Assembly: GCF_000170915.1 (NCBI RefSeq)
Contig: NZ_ABCT01000001.1
Location: 124,001 to 188,000 of the forward strand
Direction: 5' to 3'
Length of the DNA stretch: 64,000 nt
Source of the DNA: Limnobacter sp. MED105
GTDB taxonomy: Bacteria; Pseudomonadota; Gammaproteobacteria; Burkholderiales; Burkholderiaceae_B
Both the position numbers and the translations under genes were made by a program. The notes below the pieces were generated by a model. The model saw only the letters and a program-made list of their open reading frames with translations, searched no databases and had not been told where the DNA came from. Shown piece by piece: positions 18,631 through 26,965 of this stretch (position 1 is its first letter; each line of letters starts with the position of its first letter).

Positions 18631-18663
18631 AATGTTAAATTGACAATAAGTGTAAAGTAACAA
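18631..18663 (+). repeat. 33-bp conserved element, copy 1
   Basis: AATGTTAAATTG, six variable bases, then AGTGTAAAGTAACAA. The same blocks with the same spacing recur at 22456-22488. TGTTA and TAACA form inverted ends (TGTTA-N20-TAACA). It sits between the acylase stop and the first SBP gene. TTGACA at 18640 could be a -35 box. Confidence 0.7.
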
Positions 18664-18665
18664 TA

Positions 18666-18689
18666 AAAGGGGGCGAAAGCCCCCTTTTT
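18666..18689 (+). terminator. Rho-independent terminator after the acylase gene
   Basis: GGGGGC (18669-18674), a GAAA tetraloop, GCCCCC (18679-18684) and five T residues. It directly follows the 33-bp element. Confidence 0.9.
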
Positions 18690-18752
18690 CTTCGATTGCT
18701 TCCTTGCAAAACGCGCACTGTGGGTGAGTTATCACTTTGATTTCAAGCCTCC

Positions 18753-19742
18753 ATGTTCAGTCGCCTGCGTGTTGCGCGTTTTTCCACCGTCATGTTTTGT
18801 GCATTCATGGGCTTGTCTTCCTTGGGATGGGCCAGTGAGCCACGCATTGCAGTGTCCAAATCGCCGTTATCTTTGCCATTTTTTGTGGCCAAAGACAAAA
18901 ACCTGTTTGCAAAGCACAAGGTTGAGCCGGTGTTGATTGAATGCCTGGGTGGCAACCGGTGTGTGAAAGAACTGACCGATGGACGAGTGGACATGGCCAC
19001 GTCTTCGGAACTGCCATTCATGTTTGCGGTTTTTCAAGGTAAACCAATTGGCCTGGTGACCACTTTCAACACCAACAAAGACGACATGAAATTCGTGGTT
19101 CGGAAGGCGGCGGTGAAAGGTGGCACCAAGGGTTTGACTGGCAAGCGAATTGGTTATGTGGAAAAGGCCTCTTCCCATTACTACATGGATTTGTTTTTGT
19201 TGTACAACGGCATTGATCCTAAAACCACAGTACCGGTGCCCATGGGCGCAGAGGCCTTGGCGGCTGCCTTGGCCAAAGGCGAGGTGGATGCAATTTCGGT
19301 GTGGGAACCCTGGGGGCAAATTGCATTGAACCTTGGTGGTGACGAGGTGGCAGTAGTTGATGCTCCGAAGTTGTATAGCCAAACCTTCAACCTGTTGGCC
19401 AGCAATGAATATCGCCTGGCACAAACGCGCAAATCGATTGCTGTGTTGAGTGCGCTGGACGAAGCAATTCAGTTCATCAAGAAGAACCCTGACGAGGCCA
19501 AACGCATACTGGCACGTGATGTGGGTGTTGACCTTGACACAGTGAAGGCCGCATGGCCCACCTATCAGTTCGAGTTGACTTTGCAGCAGTCACTGTTGAG
19601 TACTGTGCAAGGCCAGGCAAGGTGGGCGAGGCGTGAAGGGCATGTTGCCCCAACCCTGGCTGAACCCGAATTTCTGAATTTTATTGACGCTAGCCTGCTG
19701 CGAAAAATTAAGCCCAATGCCGTTGATTTTGTGTATCCATGA
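18753..19742 (+). CDS. NMT1/SsuA-type periplasmic substrate-binding protein 1
   Basis: 329 residues with a signal peptide (GLSSLGWA-SEPRI). The body is of the NMT1/SsuA/TauA class that binds thiamine precursors, sulfonates or nitrate-like ligands: LSLPFFVAKDKNLFAKHKVEP near the start, SSELPFMFAVFQ, and DAISVWEPWGQIA. No ABC permease or ATPase is nearby. Its stop overlaps the start of a hybrid histidine kinase (ATGA), so the two are translationally coupled. I infer that it feeds ligand information to that kinase. It is a paralogue of the protein at 22577 (shared STVQGQARWA/STLQGQARWA and VDFVY ends). Confidence 0.85.
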   Translation: MFSRLRVARFSTVMFCAFMGLSSLGWASEPRIAVSKSPLSLPFFVAKDKNLFAKHKVEPVLIECLGGNRCVKELTDGRVDMATSSELPFMFAVFQGKPIGLVTTFNTNKDDMKFVVRKAAVKGGTKGLTGKRIGYVEKASSHYYMDLFLLYNGIDPKTTVPVPMGAEALAAALAKGEVDAISVWEPWGQIALNLGGDEVAVVDAPKLYSQTFNLLASNEYRLAQTRKSIAVLSALDEAIQFIKKNPDEAKRILARDVGVDLDTVKAAWPTYQFELTLQQSLLSTVQGQARWARREGHVAPTLAEPEFLNFIDASLLRKIKPNAVDFVYP

Positions 19743-22456
19743 AACCTTTGTTGCGACTTAAACAAGGCGTATTAATAGCCTTGGTTCTATTGATTGGCCT
19801 TGTGGTGGTGGCAACTGCTACGGTCGTTTCCATTAACCAGCAACGCAATGACGTGCTGGAACAAAGCGTTGCTGCGCGCAAAATTTCCCGGTTGTCCACG
19901 CGTATGCTGGTGTTGACGCACACTGCATCGACCTACATGACCGAGACCAATATTCGCCAGTGGTGGGTGGTGCATCAATCGATTTCCGATGAGCTTGATC
20001 ACCTTCATTTTTCGGATGAGAGCGGAGAAATTTCCACCAGGCTGGAGGAGCGACTTAGCGACTTTGCGGCCCTGTTCAGTGGTTTTTCGCACATGCTGAC
20101 TTCTCAGGAAATTGATTTGGACGAAAGGCGCAGCAGTGTGTTGACCGACCGTTTGATTTCCGAGGCTGAACAACTCGCAGAACTGAGTTACAAAGTCTCA
20201 GATGCTGCGTTTTCACTGCAGGAGGCCCTGACACAGAAGCGAAGAAATATCCTGTTCATTTTCGCTGTGTTGTTTACGGCGAATTCTTTCTTGTTGTTGC
20301 TTTTGATTCGTTACCGGGTGGTTAGGCCACTTGCGCAAATTGAAAACGTGGCCAATGCGATGCGTGCGGGCGATTTGAATGCACGTTGCAATTTGCCGGA
20401 AGGCGATGAACTTGGCGATGTGGCCGCAGCGCTCGATTCACTGGCCCTTGAACTCAACAACAGACTGGCCGATTTAACATCGACCACGCACTTGCTGGAG
20501 GTGGCTGGCCGAATGTGTGGTGTGGGTGCATGGACTCTGGATGTCAACACCCATGCGTTAAGTTGGTCAAAACAAATTTACGACATTGTTGAAGCAGACT
20601 TCACGCATCAGCCTACACTGGAAGAAGCGATTGCACTTTATCCCGAAGATTCCGCTGCGAAGCTGTCCAAAGCACTGGAGGATGCTACGCGCGCAGGCTG
20701 CGATGTCAACATTGAACTGCAATTGCGCACCTACAAAGGCAAGCTGATCTGGGTGCATGTGTTTGGCGAAGTCATTTGGCGGGGGGATGGTGCACAGCGC
20801 AAACCCTGGATGATTCGGGGCGCTTTTCAAAATATTACCGAACGTCGCCGCGTTGAAGAGGAAATTCGACAGGCCAAAGAATTGGCCGAATCGGCCAGCA
20901 AGGCCAAAGGCGAATTTTTGTCAAACATCAGCCATGAAATTCGCACCCCACTGAATGCAGTGGTGGGGCTGGCTTACATCTTGAAGCAAAGCAAGCTGGA
21001 CTCATCTCAACTGGAGTTTGTTGAAAAACTTGAAAATGCAGGCCGAGGCCTGATTGATTTGGTCAGTGGCGTGCTGGATGTTTCCAAGATTGAAGCTGGT
21101 GCCATGGAGTTGGAAACCCGGCCATTCTCAGCCCGGCAATTAATGGATTCGCTGGCTGATTTAATGACGGGTTCCCTGGCGGACAAGCCCATCGAGTTTG
21201 TAGTTGCTGTAGCCCCCAATGTGCCCGACCAGTTGGTGGGTGATGAAACCAAACTAAGGCAGGTACTGGTGAATTTGGCGGGCAATGCCATCAAGTTCAC
21301 CGAGAATGGCTATGTCAAGGTGGGCATAACTTTGGATCAGCTGGACACCCAACATTGCGTGTTGCGTTTCATTGTTCAAGACACAGGTTTGGGCATGGAT
21401 GCTGGTGCCATGAAGCGTTTATTCCAGTCATTCTCCCAAGCAGATTCATCAATTTCTCGCCGTTTCGGCGGCACGGGCATTGGCTTGGCCTTGAGCCAAA
21501 AACTGGTGGAGTTGATGGGCGGCACTATATCGGCCGTGAGCGCACCGGGGCAGGGTAGCCTGTTTGCATTCTCGCTGATGTTGAACCTGGATTCGCAGGC
21601 CAGCGCAGCGCCTGTTGCCACCGGGTTTGCTTACGATGTGGTGGTCATTGACAGTTTCCAAACCCAACTTGAAAGTGTGGCCCAAATGGTGGAGTGGACC
21701 GGCGTGGTTCCCCAACGTTTTGTGAACCCGGAGCAGGCTTTGAGCTTGCCCCCTGGGCAGCGGCCACGATTGTTCGTGGTTAACAACCAGTTGAACCACA
21801 CCAGCGGGCTGGAATTGGCTGACAAACTGAAAGCCGCGCATGCCCCGGCATCTGCCAAGGTTGCCCTGATGGTGCGGCCCAAAGATGTGAAGCAAGTACA
21901 AAACCCGCTTTCCACAGGCCAACTTGATGCGGTGTTGATGAAACCCGTTTCTTTCTCGGCTTTGAAAAATGTATTGCAAGAGGCCACGGGCAATTCGCAG
22001 GGCAAGACCAGCGCTGTGAACCGTTTGTTGAATCAAAACGAGTTGGTGTTTCTTGCTGGCTTAACCGTGTTGGCTGTGGACGATCACAAACTGAATTTAA
22101 TGATTCTGAAAAAAATTCTGGAAACCCATGGAGCCAAAGTCATTTTGGCAGAATCGGGGCAAGCCGCGATTCAAGTGCTTGGTCAGCCCAACCACAGTGA
22201 TGTGGATGTGTGTTTGATGGATGTGCAAATGCCAGACATGGATGGCATGGAAACCTGCCACTACCTGCGAGACCAGATGGGCTTGCGGCAGCTGCCCATA
22301 CTGGCTTTAACTGCGGGCGTAATGGAGGCCGACCACCAGTTGGCCCTGGCTGCGGGCATGGATGAAGTGCTGGTGAAGCCCTTGCAAATTGACAAAGTGC
22401 TGGACGCTGTAAAGCGTTGGGGTGCGCAGATCAAGTTGAGAGCTCAAATACACTGA
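19739..22456 (+). CDS. Hybrid sensor histidine kinase (TM-HAMP-PAS-HisKA-HATPase-REC)
   Basis: 905 residues. Two transmembrane helices (about 10-32 and 170-192) flank a periplasmic helical sensor of ~140 residues. Then come a HAMP domain, a PAS-like domain (about 245-375) and HisKA with H399 in SNISHEIRTP. The HATPase has NLAGNAIKFTE, DTGLGM and FGGTGIGLALS. A degenerate receiver-like segment (YDVVVIDSFQTQ) precedes a C-terminal receiver with phosphoacceptor D828 (CLMDVQMPDMDG). It overlaps the preceding binding-protein gene by four bases, which suggests that the periplasmic protein is its ligand sensor. No output regulator is encoded beside it. Confidence 0.88.
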   Translation: MKPLLRLKQGVLIALVLLIGLVVVATATVVSINQQRNDVLEQSVAARKISRLSTRMLVLTHTASTYMTETNIRQWWVVHQSISDELDHLHFSDESGEISTRLEERLSDFAALFSGFSHMLTSQEIDLDERRSSVLTDRLISEAEQLAELSYKVSDAAFSLQEALTQKRRNILFIFAVLFTANSFLLLLLIRYRVVRPLAQIENVANAMRAGDLNARCNLPEGDELGDVAAALDSLALELNNRLADLTSTTHLLEVAGRMCGVGAWTLDVNTHALSWSKQIYDIVEADFTHQPTLEEAIALYPEDSAAKLSKALEDATRAGCDVNIELQLRTYKGKLIWVHVFGEVIWRGDGAQRKPWMIRGAFQNITERRRVEEEIRQAKELAESASKAKGEFLSNISHEIRTPLNAVVGLAYILKQSKLDSSQLEFVEKLENAGRGLIDLVSGVLDVSKIEAGAMELETRPFSARQLMDSLADLMTGSLADKPIEFVVAVAPNVPDQLVGDETKLRQVLVNLAGNAIKFTENGYVKVGITLDQLDTQHCVLRFIVQDTGLGMDAGAMKRLFQSFSQADSSISRRFGGTGIGLALSQKLVELMGGTISAVSAPGQGSLFAFSLMLNLDSQASAAPVATGFAYDVVVIDSFQTQLESVAQMVEWTGVVPQRFVNPEQALSLPPGQRPRLFVVNNQLNHTSGLELADKLKAAHAPASAKVALMVRPKDVKQVQNPLSTGQLDAVLMKPVSFSALKNVLQEATGNSQGKTSAVNRLLNQNELVFLAGLTVLAVDDHKLNLMILKKILETHGAKVILAESGQAAIQVLGQPNHSDVDVCLMDVQMPDMDGMETCHYLRDQMGLRQLPILALTAGVMEADHQLALAAGMDEVLVKPLQIDKVLDAVKRWGAQIKLRAQIH

Positions 22457-22488
22457 ATGTTAAATTGTGAACTAGTGTAAAGTAACAA
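22456..22488 (+). repeat. 33-bp conserved element, copy 2
   Basis: AATGTTAAATTG, six variable bases, AGTGTAAAGTAACAA, identical in both blocks and in spacing to 18631-18663. It begins within the stop codon of the first hybrid kinase. It is followed at 22493-22511 by AGGGGTTGAAATCACCCT, a weaker hairpin placed like the terminator after copy 1. Confidence 0.7.
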
Positions 22489-22576
22489 ACTAAGGGGTTG
22501 AAATCACCCTTATTCACCCATGCGAGTTGTTCTCATCGATGCAACATGGAGTTGTTAAATCGTGAGGGCAGGCGCT

Positions 22577-23569
22577 ATGAAACAATTTCAGTTGAGCACA
22601 TGGATCTACTCCCTGCTGCTGGCTTTGCTTTTGGCTGCTCAAAGTGCAGACGCTGCCGATGTGGTGCGAATTGCAGTGCCGCCCACTGTCATGTCTTTGC
22701 CGGTGTACGTGGCCACGGAGCGAAAGTTCTTCGAGAAACACCAAGTGAATCCCGTGCTGATTGAGTGCAGCAGTGGACAGGACTGCATCAAAGCTCTGGG
22801 GCAGGGAAAGGCTGACCTTGCCAGTTCTTCGGAATTGCCGGTGATGTTTGCTGCATACGACAACAATCCGATTTCGGTGCTGGCTACCCTGGTGACCAAC
22901 AAGGACGATCTGAAGTTTCTGGTGTCACGCAACTTGCTCCAGAACGGTCGCTTGAGTCTGGCTGGCAAGCGAATTGGCTATGTACCCAAATCTTCATCGC
23001 ACTATTACATGGATACCTTTTTGTTGTTCAAGGGGGTTGATCCTCAGCAGGTAATTAAGGTGCCCATGGCCGCATCTGAACTTCCCCAAGCCTTGCAGCA
23101 AGGCCGGGTGGATGCAATTTCGATTTGGGAACCCATGGCTGAACAAGCCCTACAACTGGGTGGCCGTGACATTGTGCAAGTGGATGCGCCACGCCTTTAT
23201 ACCCAAACCTTCAATGTCAGTGTGCGAAACCAATTCAAAAACAAACACGCGGCGCAAGTGCGCGGTGTGATGAAAGCCTTGAGCGAGGCAGTCGATTACA
23301 TTCGCGATTATCCCTCCAGGGCGCAGGCATTGCTGCTGAGAAAAAAAATGGTCAGCCAGGAACACATCGAGAAAAACTGGAATGACTACACCTTTCGAAT
23401 GACTTTGCAACAGTCGCTGGTGAGCACCTTGCAAGGCCAAGCCAGGTGGGCCATGCGCGAGGGTCACGTTCAGAATAATTTGCCCAAAGAACCCGAATAT
23501 TTGAACTATATTGATGCGAGCTTCCTGAGAGAACACAAATCGGGTCAAGTTGATTTTGTGTATCGCTAA
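22577..23569 (+). CDS. NMT1/SsuA-type periplasmic substrate-binding protein 2
   Basis: 330 residues with a signal peptide (AAQSADA-ADVVR). It is a paralogue of the protein at 18753: MSLPVYVATERKFFEKHQVNP against LSLPFFVAKDKNLFAKHKVEP, SSELPVMFAAY, DAISIWEPMAEQA. An ATG at 22577 with AGGG eight bases upstream is chosen over GTG at 22562. It is again without any ABC partner and is followed after 26 bases by a hybrid histidine kinase. The ligand is unknown. The repeated pairing with kinases suggests a sensor rather than a transport role. Confidence 0.85.
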   Translation: MKQFQLSTWIYSLLLALLLAAQSADAADVVRIAVPPTVMSLPVYVATERKFFEKHQVNPVLIECSSGQDCIKALGQGKADLASSSELPVMFAAYDNNPISVLATLVTNKDDLKFLVSRNLLQNGRLSLAGKRIGYVPKSSSHYYMDTFLLFKGVDPQQVIKVPMAASELPQALQQGRVDAISIWEPMAEQALQLGGRDIVQVDAPRLYTQTFNVSVRNQFKNKHAAQVRGVMKALSEAVDYIRDYPSRAQALLLRKKMVSQEHIEKNWNDYTFRMTLQQSLVSTLQGQARWAMREGHVQNNLPKEPEYLNYIDASFLREHKSGQVDFVYR

Positions 23570-23595
23570 ACGATTTTTATCCAAGTGATTGGCCA

Positions 23596-25212
23596 ATGAA
23601 CAATGTGATCGAGTACCTGCCGCACGGCTTTTGTATTGCGTGGAATCCACAACTGCTGGCCATGCACGTCATTTCAGACCTCTTGATTGCCATCGCCTAC
23701 TTCTCGATTCCAATCGGCATTGTGTACGTGGCCAAGAAGCGACCCGACGCCGAATTGCAGCCTATTTATTACCTGTTCGCGGCATTTATTCTGGCCTGTG
23801 GTGTGACGCATGTCATGGGCATTCTCACCTTGTGGGTGCCGCTGTATTACACACAGGGCATTACCAAAATTGTGACAGCTCTGGTCTCAGTGGCCACTGC
23901 AATTTATTTACTGCCCAAGTTAAAACACATCATGGCCTTACCTGACCTGGGCAAACTGACGCAAATTAATACCGCATTGGCACAGGAAATTGTGTCGAGA
24001 CGCCAAAGCGAAGCGTCGCTAAGGCAGTCCCAAGAACTCGCCTTGCAGGCTCAAAAAACGCAGGCTGCTTTTTTGGCAAACATGAGCCACGAAATTCGCA
24101 CCCCCATGAACGGCGTGCTGGGAACGCTTGATCTGTTGCTCGACACTGAATTGAAACCTGAACAACTTCAACTTGCTGCAGCTTCCAAACGCAGCGCAGC
24201 CTCCTTGCTTAGCTTGTTGAATGACATTCTCGATATTTCAAAAGTGGAAAGTGGGCAACTAACCCTGCGCCACAGCCCACTTGAACTTGCTGATGTGTTT
24301 GCCGATGTGGAAGCCGCACTGGCCTTTGATGCCAACAGCAAAGGCATTGAACTGCAATGCCCTGCAGAGCGTGTGCCCAATACAATTTACCTTGGTGATT
24401 CGGTGCGCATGCGTCAAATTTTATTGAACCTGGTGGGCAATGCAATCAAGTTCACTGATGTGGGCCACGTAAAAGTGGTTTGTCAGGAAGTGTCACGAAC
24501 CGCGCAACAAGCCGTACTCGAATTTACTGTGAAAGACACAGGCATCGGCATTGCGCCCGAGCATCAAAAAAACCTGTTCAAACGATTCACGCAGGTGGAC
24601 AACTCCAGCACACGACGCGCGCAAGGCAGCGGGCTTGGCCTTGCCATTGTTAAGGAGTTGGTCGAGCTGATGGGAGGAAAAGTTCGCTTGCACAGCGAGC
24701 CAGGGCGGGGCACTGAAATTGTGTTTTCCCTGAAATTGGGTTTGCCAGCGGATAGCGGTCAACTGAAAGGTGATGAAACAATTGAAACCACGCCAGGTAC
24801 CGATACAGCAACTGCGCCAACGGTGCAGCAATTTAACGGAAAAGTGTTGGTGGTCGAAGACGCTGCCATGAACCAAATGGTGGTGTGCAAAGTGCTTGAA
24901 CGCTTGGGTCTTGCCAGTAAGGTTGCCAACAATGGCCAGGAGGCGATTGATTTGCTTGCACAAGAGCAATTTGATTTGGTGTTAATGGATGGCCAAATGC
25001 CGGTGATGGATGGCTATGAAGCCACAGCGATGATTCGAAGTGGCAGCGTGCCGGGCATAAACCAGAATATACCTGTGGTGGCGCTGACCGCACATGCCAT
25101 GGTGGGAGAAGACAAAAAATGCCTGGATGCAGGAATGAACGACTACCTCACCAAGCCCCTGGACCGCGCGAAGTTGATTGAAGTGTTGGGCAAGTACCTG
25201 CAAAAGGCTTGA
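23596..25212 (+). CDS. Ethylene-receptor-like hybrid histidine kinase
   Basis: 538 residues. The first ~110 form three transmembrane helices that match the ethylene-binding domain of plant ETR1: ISDLLIAIAYFSIP and FILACGVTH. ETR1 residues D25, Y32, P36, I62, C65 and H69 correspond to D28, Y35, P39, I65, C68 and H72 here, at a constant offset of three; C65 and H69 hold the copper cofactor in ETR1. Then follow a coiled linker, HisKA with H165 (ANMSHEIRTP), HATPase (NLVGNAIKFTD, DTGIGI, GSGLGLAI) and a receiver with D465 (VLMDGQMPVMDG). There is no GAF domain, unlike ETR1. Actual ethylene binding is inferred, not shown. Confidence 0.88.
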   Translation: MNNVIEYLPHGFCIAWNPQLLAMHVISDLLIAIAYFSIPIGIVYVAKKRPDAELQPIYYLFAAFILACGVTHVMGILTLWVPLYYTQGITKIVTALVSVATAIYLLPKLKHIMALPDLGKLTQINTALAQEIVSRRQSEASLRQSQELALQAQKTQAAFLANMSHEIRTPMNGVLGTLDLLLDTELKPEQLQLAAASKRSAASLLSLLNDILDISKVESGQLTLRHSPLELADVFADVEAALAFDANSKGIELQCPAERVPNTIYLGDSVRMRQILLNLVGNAIKFTDVGHVKVVCQEVSRTAQQAVLEFTVKDTGIGIAPEHQKNLFKRFTQVDNSSTRRAQGSGLGLAIVKELVELMGGKVRLHSEPGRGTEIVFSLKLGLPADSGQLKGDETIETTPGTDTATAPTVQQFNGKVLVVEDAAMNQMVVCKVLERLGLASKVANNGQEAIDLLAQEQFDLVLMDGQMPVMDGYEATAMIRSGSVPGINQNIPVVALTAHAMVGEDKKCLDAGMNDYLTKPLDRAKLIEVLGKYLQKA

Positions 25213-25230
25213 GCGAATTTCAGACAGGGT

Positions 25231-25587
25231 TCACGCAGCTTGCATGCTTTTTCTCAGGGCCAGAATGTGGCGTGCAATTTCACGCAGGGAATCGAGTGCC
25301 TGAATGCAGCCCGACGCGTCGCCTTCTTTGGCTGCTTGCTCAAGGTGTTGAACTTTTGGCAAGAACCGCTCTAACCCGAGGTTCTGCGCGACACCTTTGA
25401 AGTAATGTGCTTTGCTGGCCAACCCTGTGTAATCTCCCGTATGAACCCGGCTCAACAAGTTGGCCTGTTCTTTCGCGAACTCATCGAGAAACAAATCGAG
25501 AATTTCAAGCAGCAAAGCCGAGTCTCCACACAGGCGGTCCAGCGTGGTTTCCAAATCAATCTCGGCCGATAAATGACTTAAGTTCAT
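25231..25587 (-). CDS. HPt-domain phosphotransfer protein
   Basis: 118 residues, a four-helix histidine phosphotransfer domain. The phosphorylatable H61 lies in the family motif SKAHYFKGVAQNLGL. It has no catalytic or output domain. It is convergent with the ethylene-receptor-like kinase, 18 bases away. Hybrid kinases ending in a receiver need an HPt to pass phosphate on, so this protein is the natural partner of one or both kinases in the block. The final response regulator is not encoded here. It ends close to the start of the region upstream of the thioesterase gene. Confidence 0.87.
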   Translation of the reverse strand: MNLSHLSAEIDLETTLDRLCGDSALLLEILDLFLDEFAKEQANLLSRVHTGDYTGLASKAHYFKGVAQNLGLERFLPKVQHLEQAAKEGDASGCIQALDSLREIARHILALRKSMQAA

Positions 25588-25596
25588 CTCTTCAGT

Positions 25597-26070
25597 CTAC
25601 TTCAAATTGTTCATGCGCTCTTCATGTTCTTTGCGCAATATTTTGCGCAACTCGGCGTTGGCATGCCGCTTCTTTTCTTCGTCAGTGCTGGGTTCCAGAG
25701 GAGGCACTTTGCCAGGAGTTCCATCGGCGTTCATGGCCACCATGGTGAAAAAGCAACTGTTGGTGTGAGTGGCAATGCCTTTGTGAATGTCTTCAGACAC
25801 CACCTTGATGCCCACCTCCATTGAGGTGTTGCCGGTGTAATTGACACTGGCCAGGAAGGTCACCAGTTCACCCACACGAATGGGCTGGCGAAACAACACC
25901 CGATCAACTGAAAGCGTGACCACGTACATGCCCGCATAACGGCTTGCACAGGCATAGGCCACCTGATCGAGCAATTTCAGAATATGCCCCCCATGCACCT
26001 TGCCGCTGAAGTTGGCCATGTCGGGGGTCATCAGCACGGTCATGCTGAGCTGGTGGTTGGGAAATGGCAT
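25597..26070 (-). CDS. Acyl-CoA thioesterase (YciA/BACH hot-dog family)
   Basis: About 157 residues of the hot-dog fold. MTPDMANFSGKVHGGHILKLLDQVAY carries the family asparagine and HGG, with the catalytic aspartate in LLDQVA; SVDRVLFRQPIRVGELV and NYTGNTSMEVGI follow. YciA-type enzymes hydrolyse short- to long-chain acyl-CoA. The frame is open far upstream to 26541, but this overlaps the divergent YdcF-like gene and shows no domain, so I place the start at the ATG at 26070. It has a charged C-terminal tail (EEKKRHANAELRKILRKEHEE). Confidence 0.87.
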   Translation of the reverse strand: MPFPNHQLSMTVLMTPDMANFSGKVHGGHILKLLDQVAYACASRYAGMYVVTLSVDRVLFRQPIRVGELVTFLASVNYTGNTSMEVGIKVVSEDIHKGIATHTNSCFFTMVAMNADGTPGKVPPLEPSTDEEKKRHANAELRKILRKEHEERMNNLK

Positions 26071-26140
26071 GGTAATTGGCAGGCATGAGTGGTCGAAGAA
26101 AGCAGTGTAGCGCGCTTGTGTGCGGGGTAGCACGTCTACA

Positions 26141-26965
26141 ATGACCCTTGATTCATTTGCGGAGAATACTGTGGCTGCCGAGCTGACCAAGTACGCCATC
26201 TGGCTGTTAAGCCCCCTGGGGTTGTGGATCGCCCTGACTGTGTTTGCGGGCTTGGGCCTGTTTGGCCGAGGGCAGTGGCGTGTGCATCTGTTGGTGTTGG
26301 CACAACTGCAATTGCTGGCGTTCAGCCTTCCATGGGTAGGCGACAGCTTGTTGGGCCGGCTTGAAGATGAGGCATTGGTGCTGGAAGCCAACCGACCCTT
26401 GCCCGCACAGGTCGATGCCATTGTGGTGCTGGGTGGTGGACTTGAGGGGCGGTTTGATGGTGTGCGCGCCTTACCCGATTTGAACGATGCCGGCGACCGT
26501 GTGTGGCAAGGCGCAAGGCTATACAAGCAAGGCGTAGCCACACGAATCGTGTTGAGTGGTGGGCAGTTTCAAACCGATCCCCGCAAGGAAGCCGAAGCCC
26601 CTGGTATGAAAATGTTCATGCTGGACATGGGGGTACCTGAAGACGCTTTGGTGATTGAGGACAACTCCCGAACTACTTTTGAGAATGCCGTACGCACCCG
26701 CGAATTGCTGGGCGAGCGTGCACGTTCTATTGCGCTGGTCACGTCTGCATTTCACATGGGGCGCTCGGTGTTGTGGTTCGAAAAAGCAGGGTTTACCGTG
26801 TACCCGGTGCGCACTGACATTCGCGTGCTGAATGAAAGCCGTGCCTTCTGGGAATGGTTGCCCAAGCCACAGGCACTGGATGAAAGCACCGTTGCGATTA
26901 AAGAATACCTGGGCCGGCTGCAGTTGAAAGTAAGCGGTGCTTATGAAACAGGGGGAAGTCAGTGA
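26141..26965 (+). CDS. YdcF/ElyC/SanA-family protein (DUF218)
   Basis: 274 residues. Two N-terminal transmembrane helices are followed by a DUF218 domain starting VDAIVVLGGGLEG. RIVLSGGQ, EAEAPGMKMFMLDMGVP, EDNSRTTFENA and LVTSAFHMGRS are the conserved stretches. E. coli relatives ElyC and SanA affect envelope integrity and peptidoglycan precursor handling. The enzymatic role is unsettled. Its stop overlaps the GTG start of the AapJ-type gene (GTGA), so the two are probably co-transcribed, although no functional link is obvious. Confidence 0.82.
   Translation: MTLDSFAENTVAAELTKYAIWLLSPLGLWIALTVFAGLGLFGRGQWRVHLLVLAQLQLLAFSLPWVGDSLLGRLEDEALVLEANRPLPAQVDAIVVLGGGLEGRFDGVRALPDLNDAGDRVWQGARLYKQGVATRIVLSGGQFQTDPRKEAEAPGMKMFMLDMGVPEDALVIEDNSRTTFENAVRTRELLGERARSIALVTSAFHMGRSVLWFEKAGFTVYPVRTDIRVLNESRAFWEWLPKPQALDESTVAIKEYLGRLQLKVSGAYETGGSQ

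Noticed and set aside
26071-26541. N-terminal extension of the thioesterase
   Set aside because: The extra residues are low-complexity (serine/proline/arginine) and overlap the start of the divergent YdcF-like gene.
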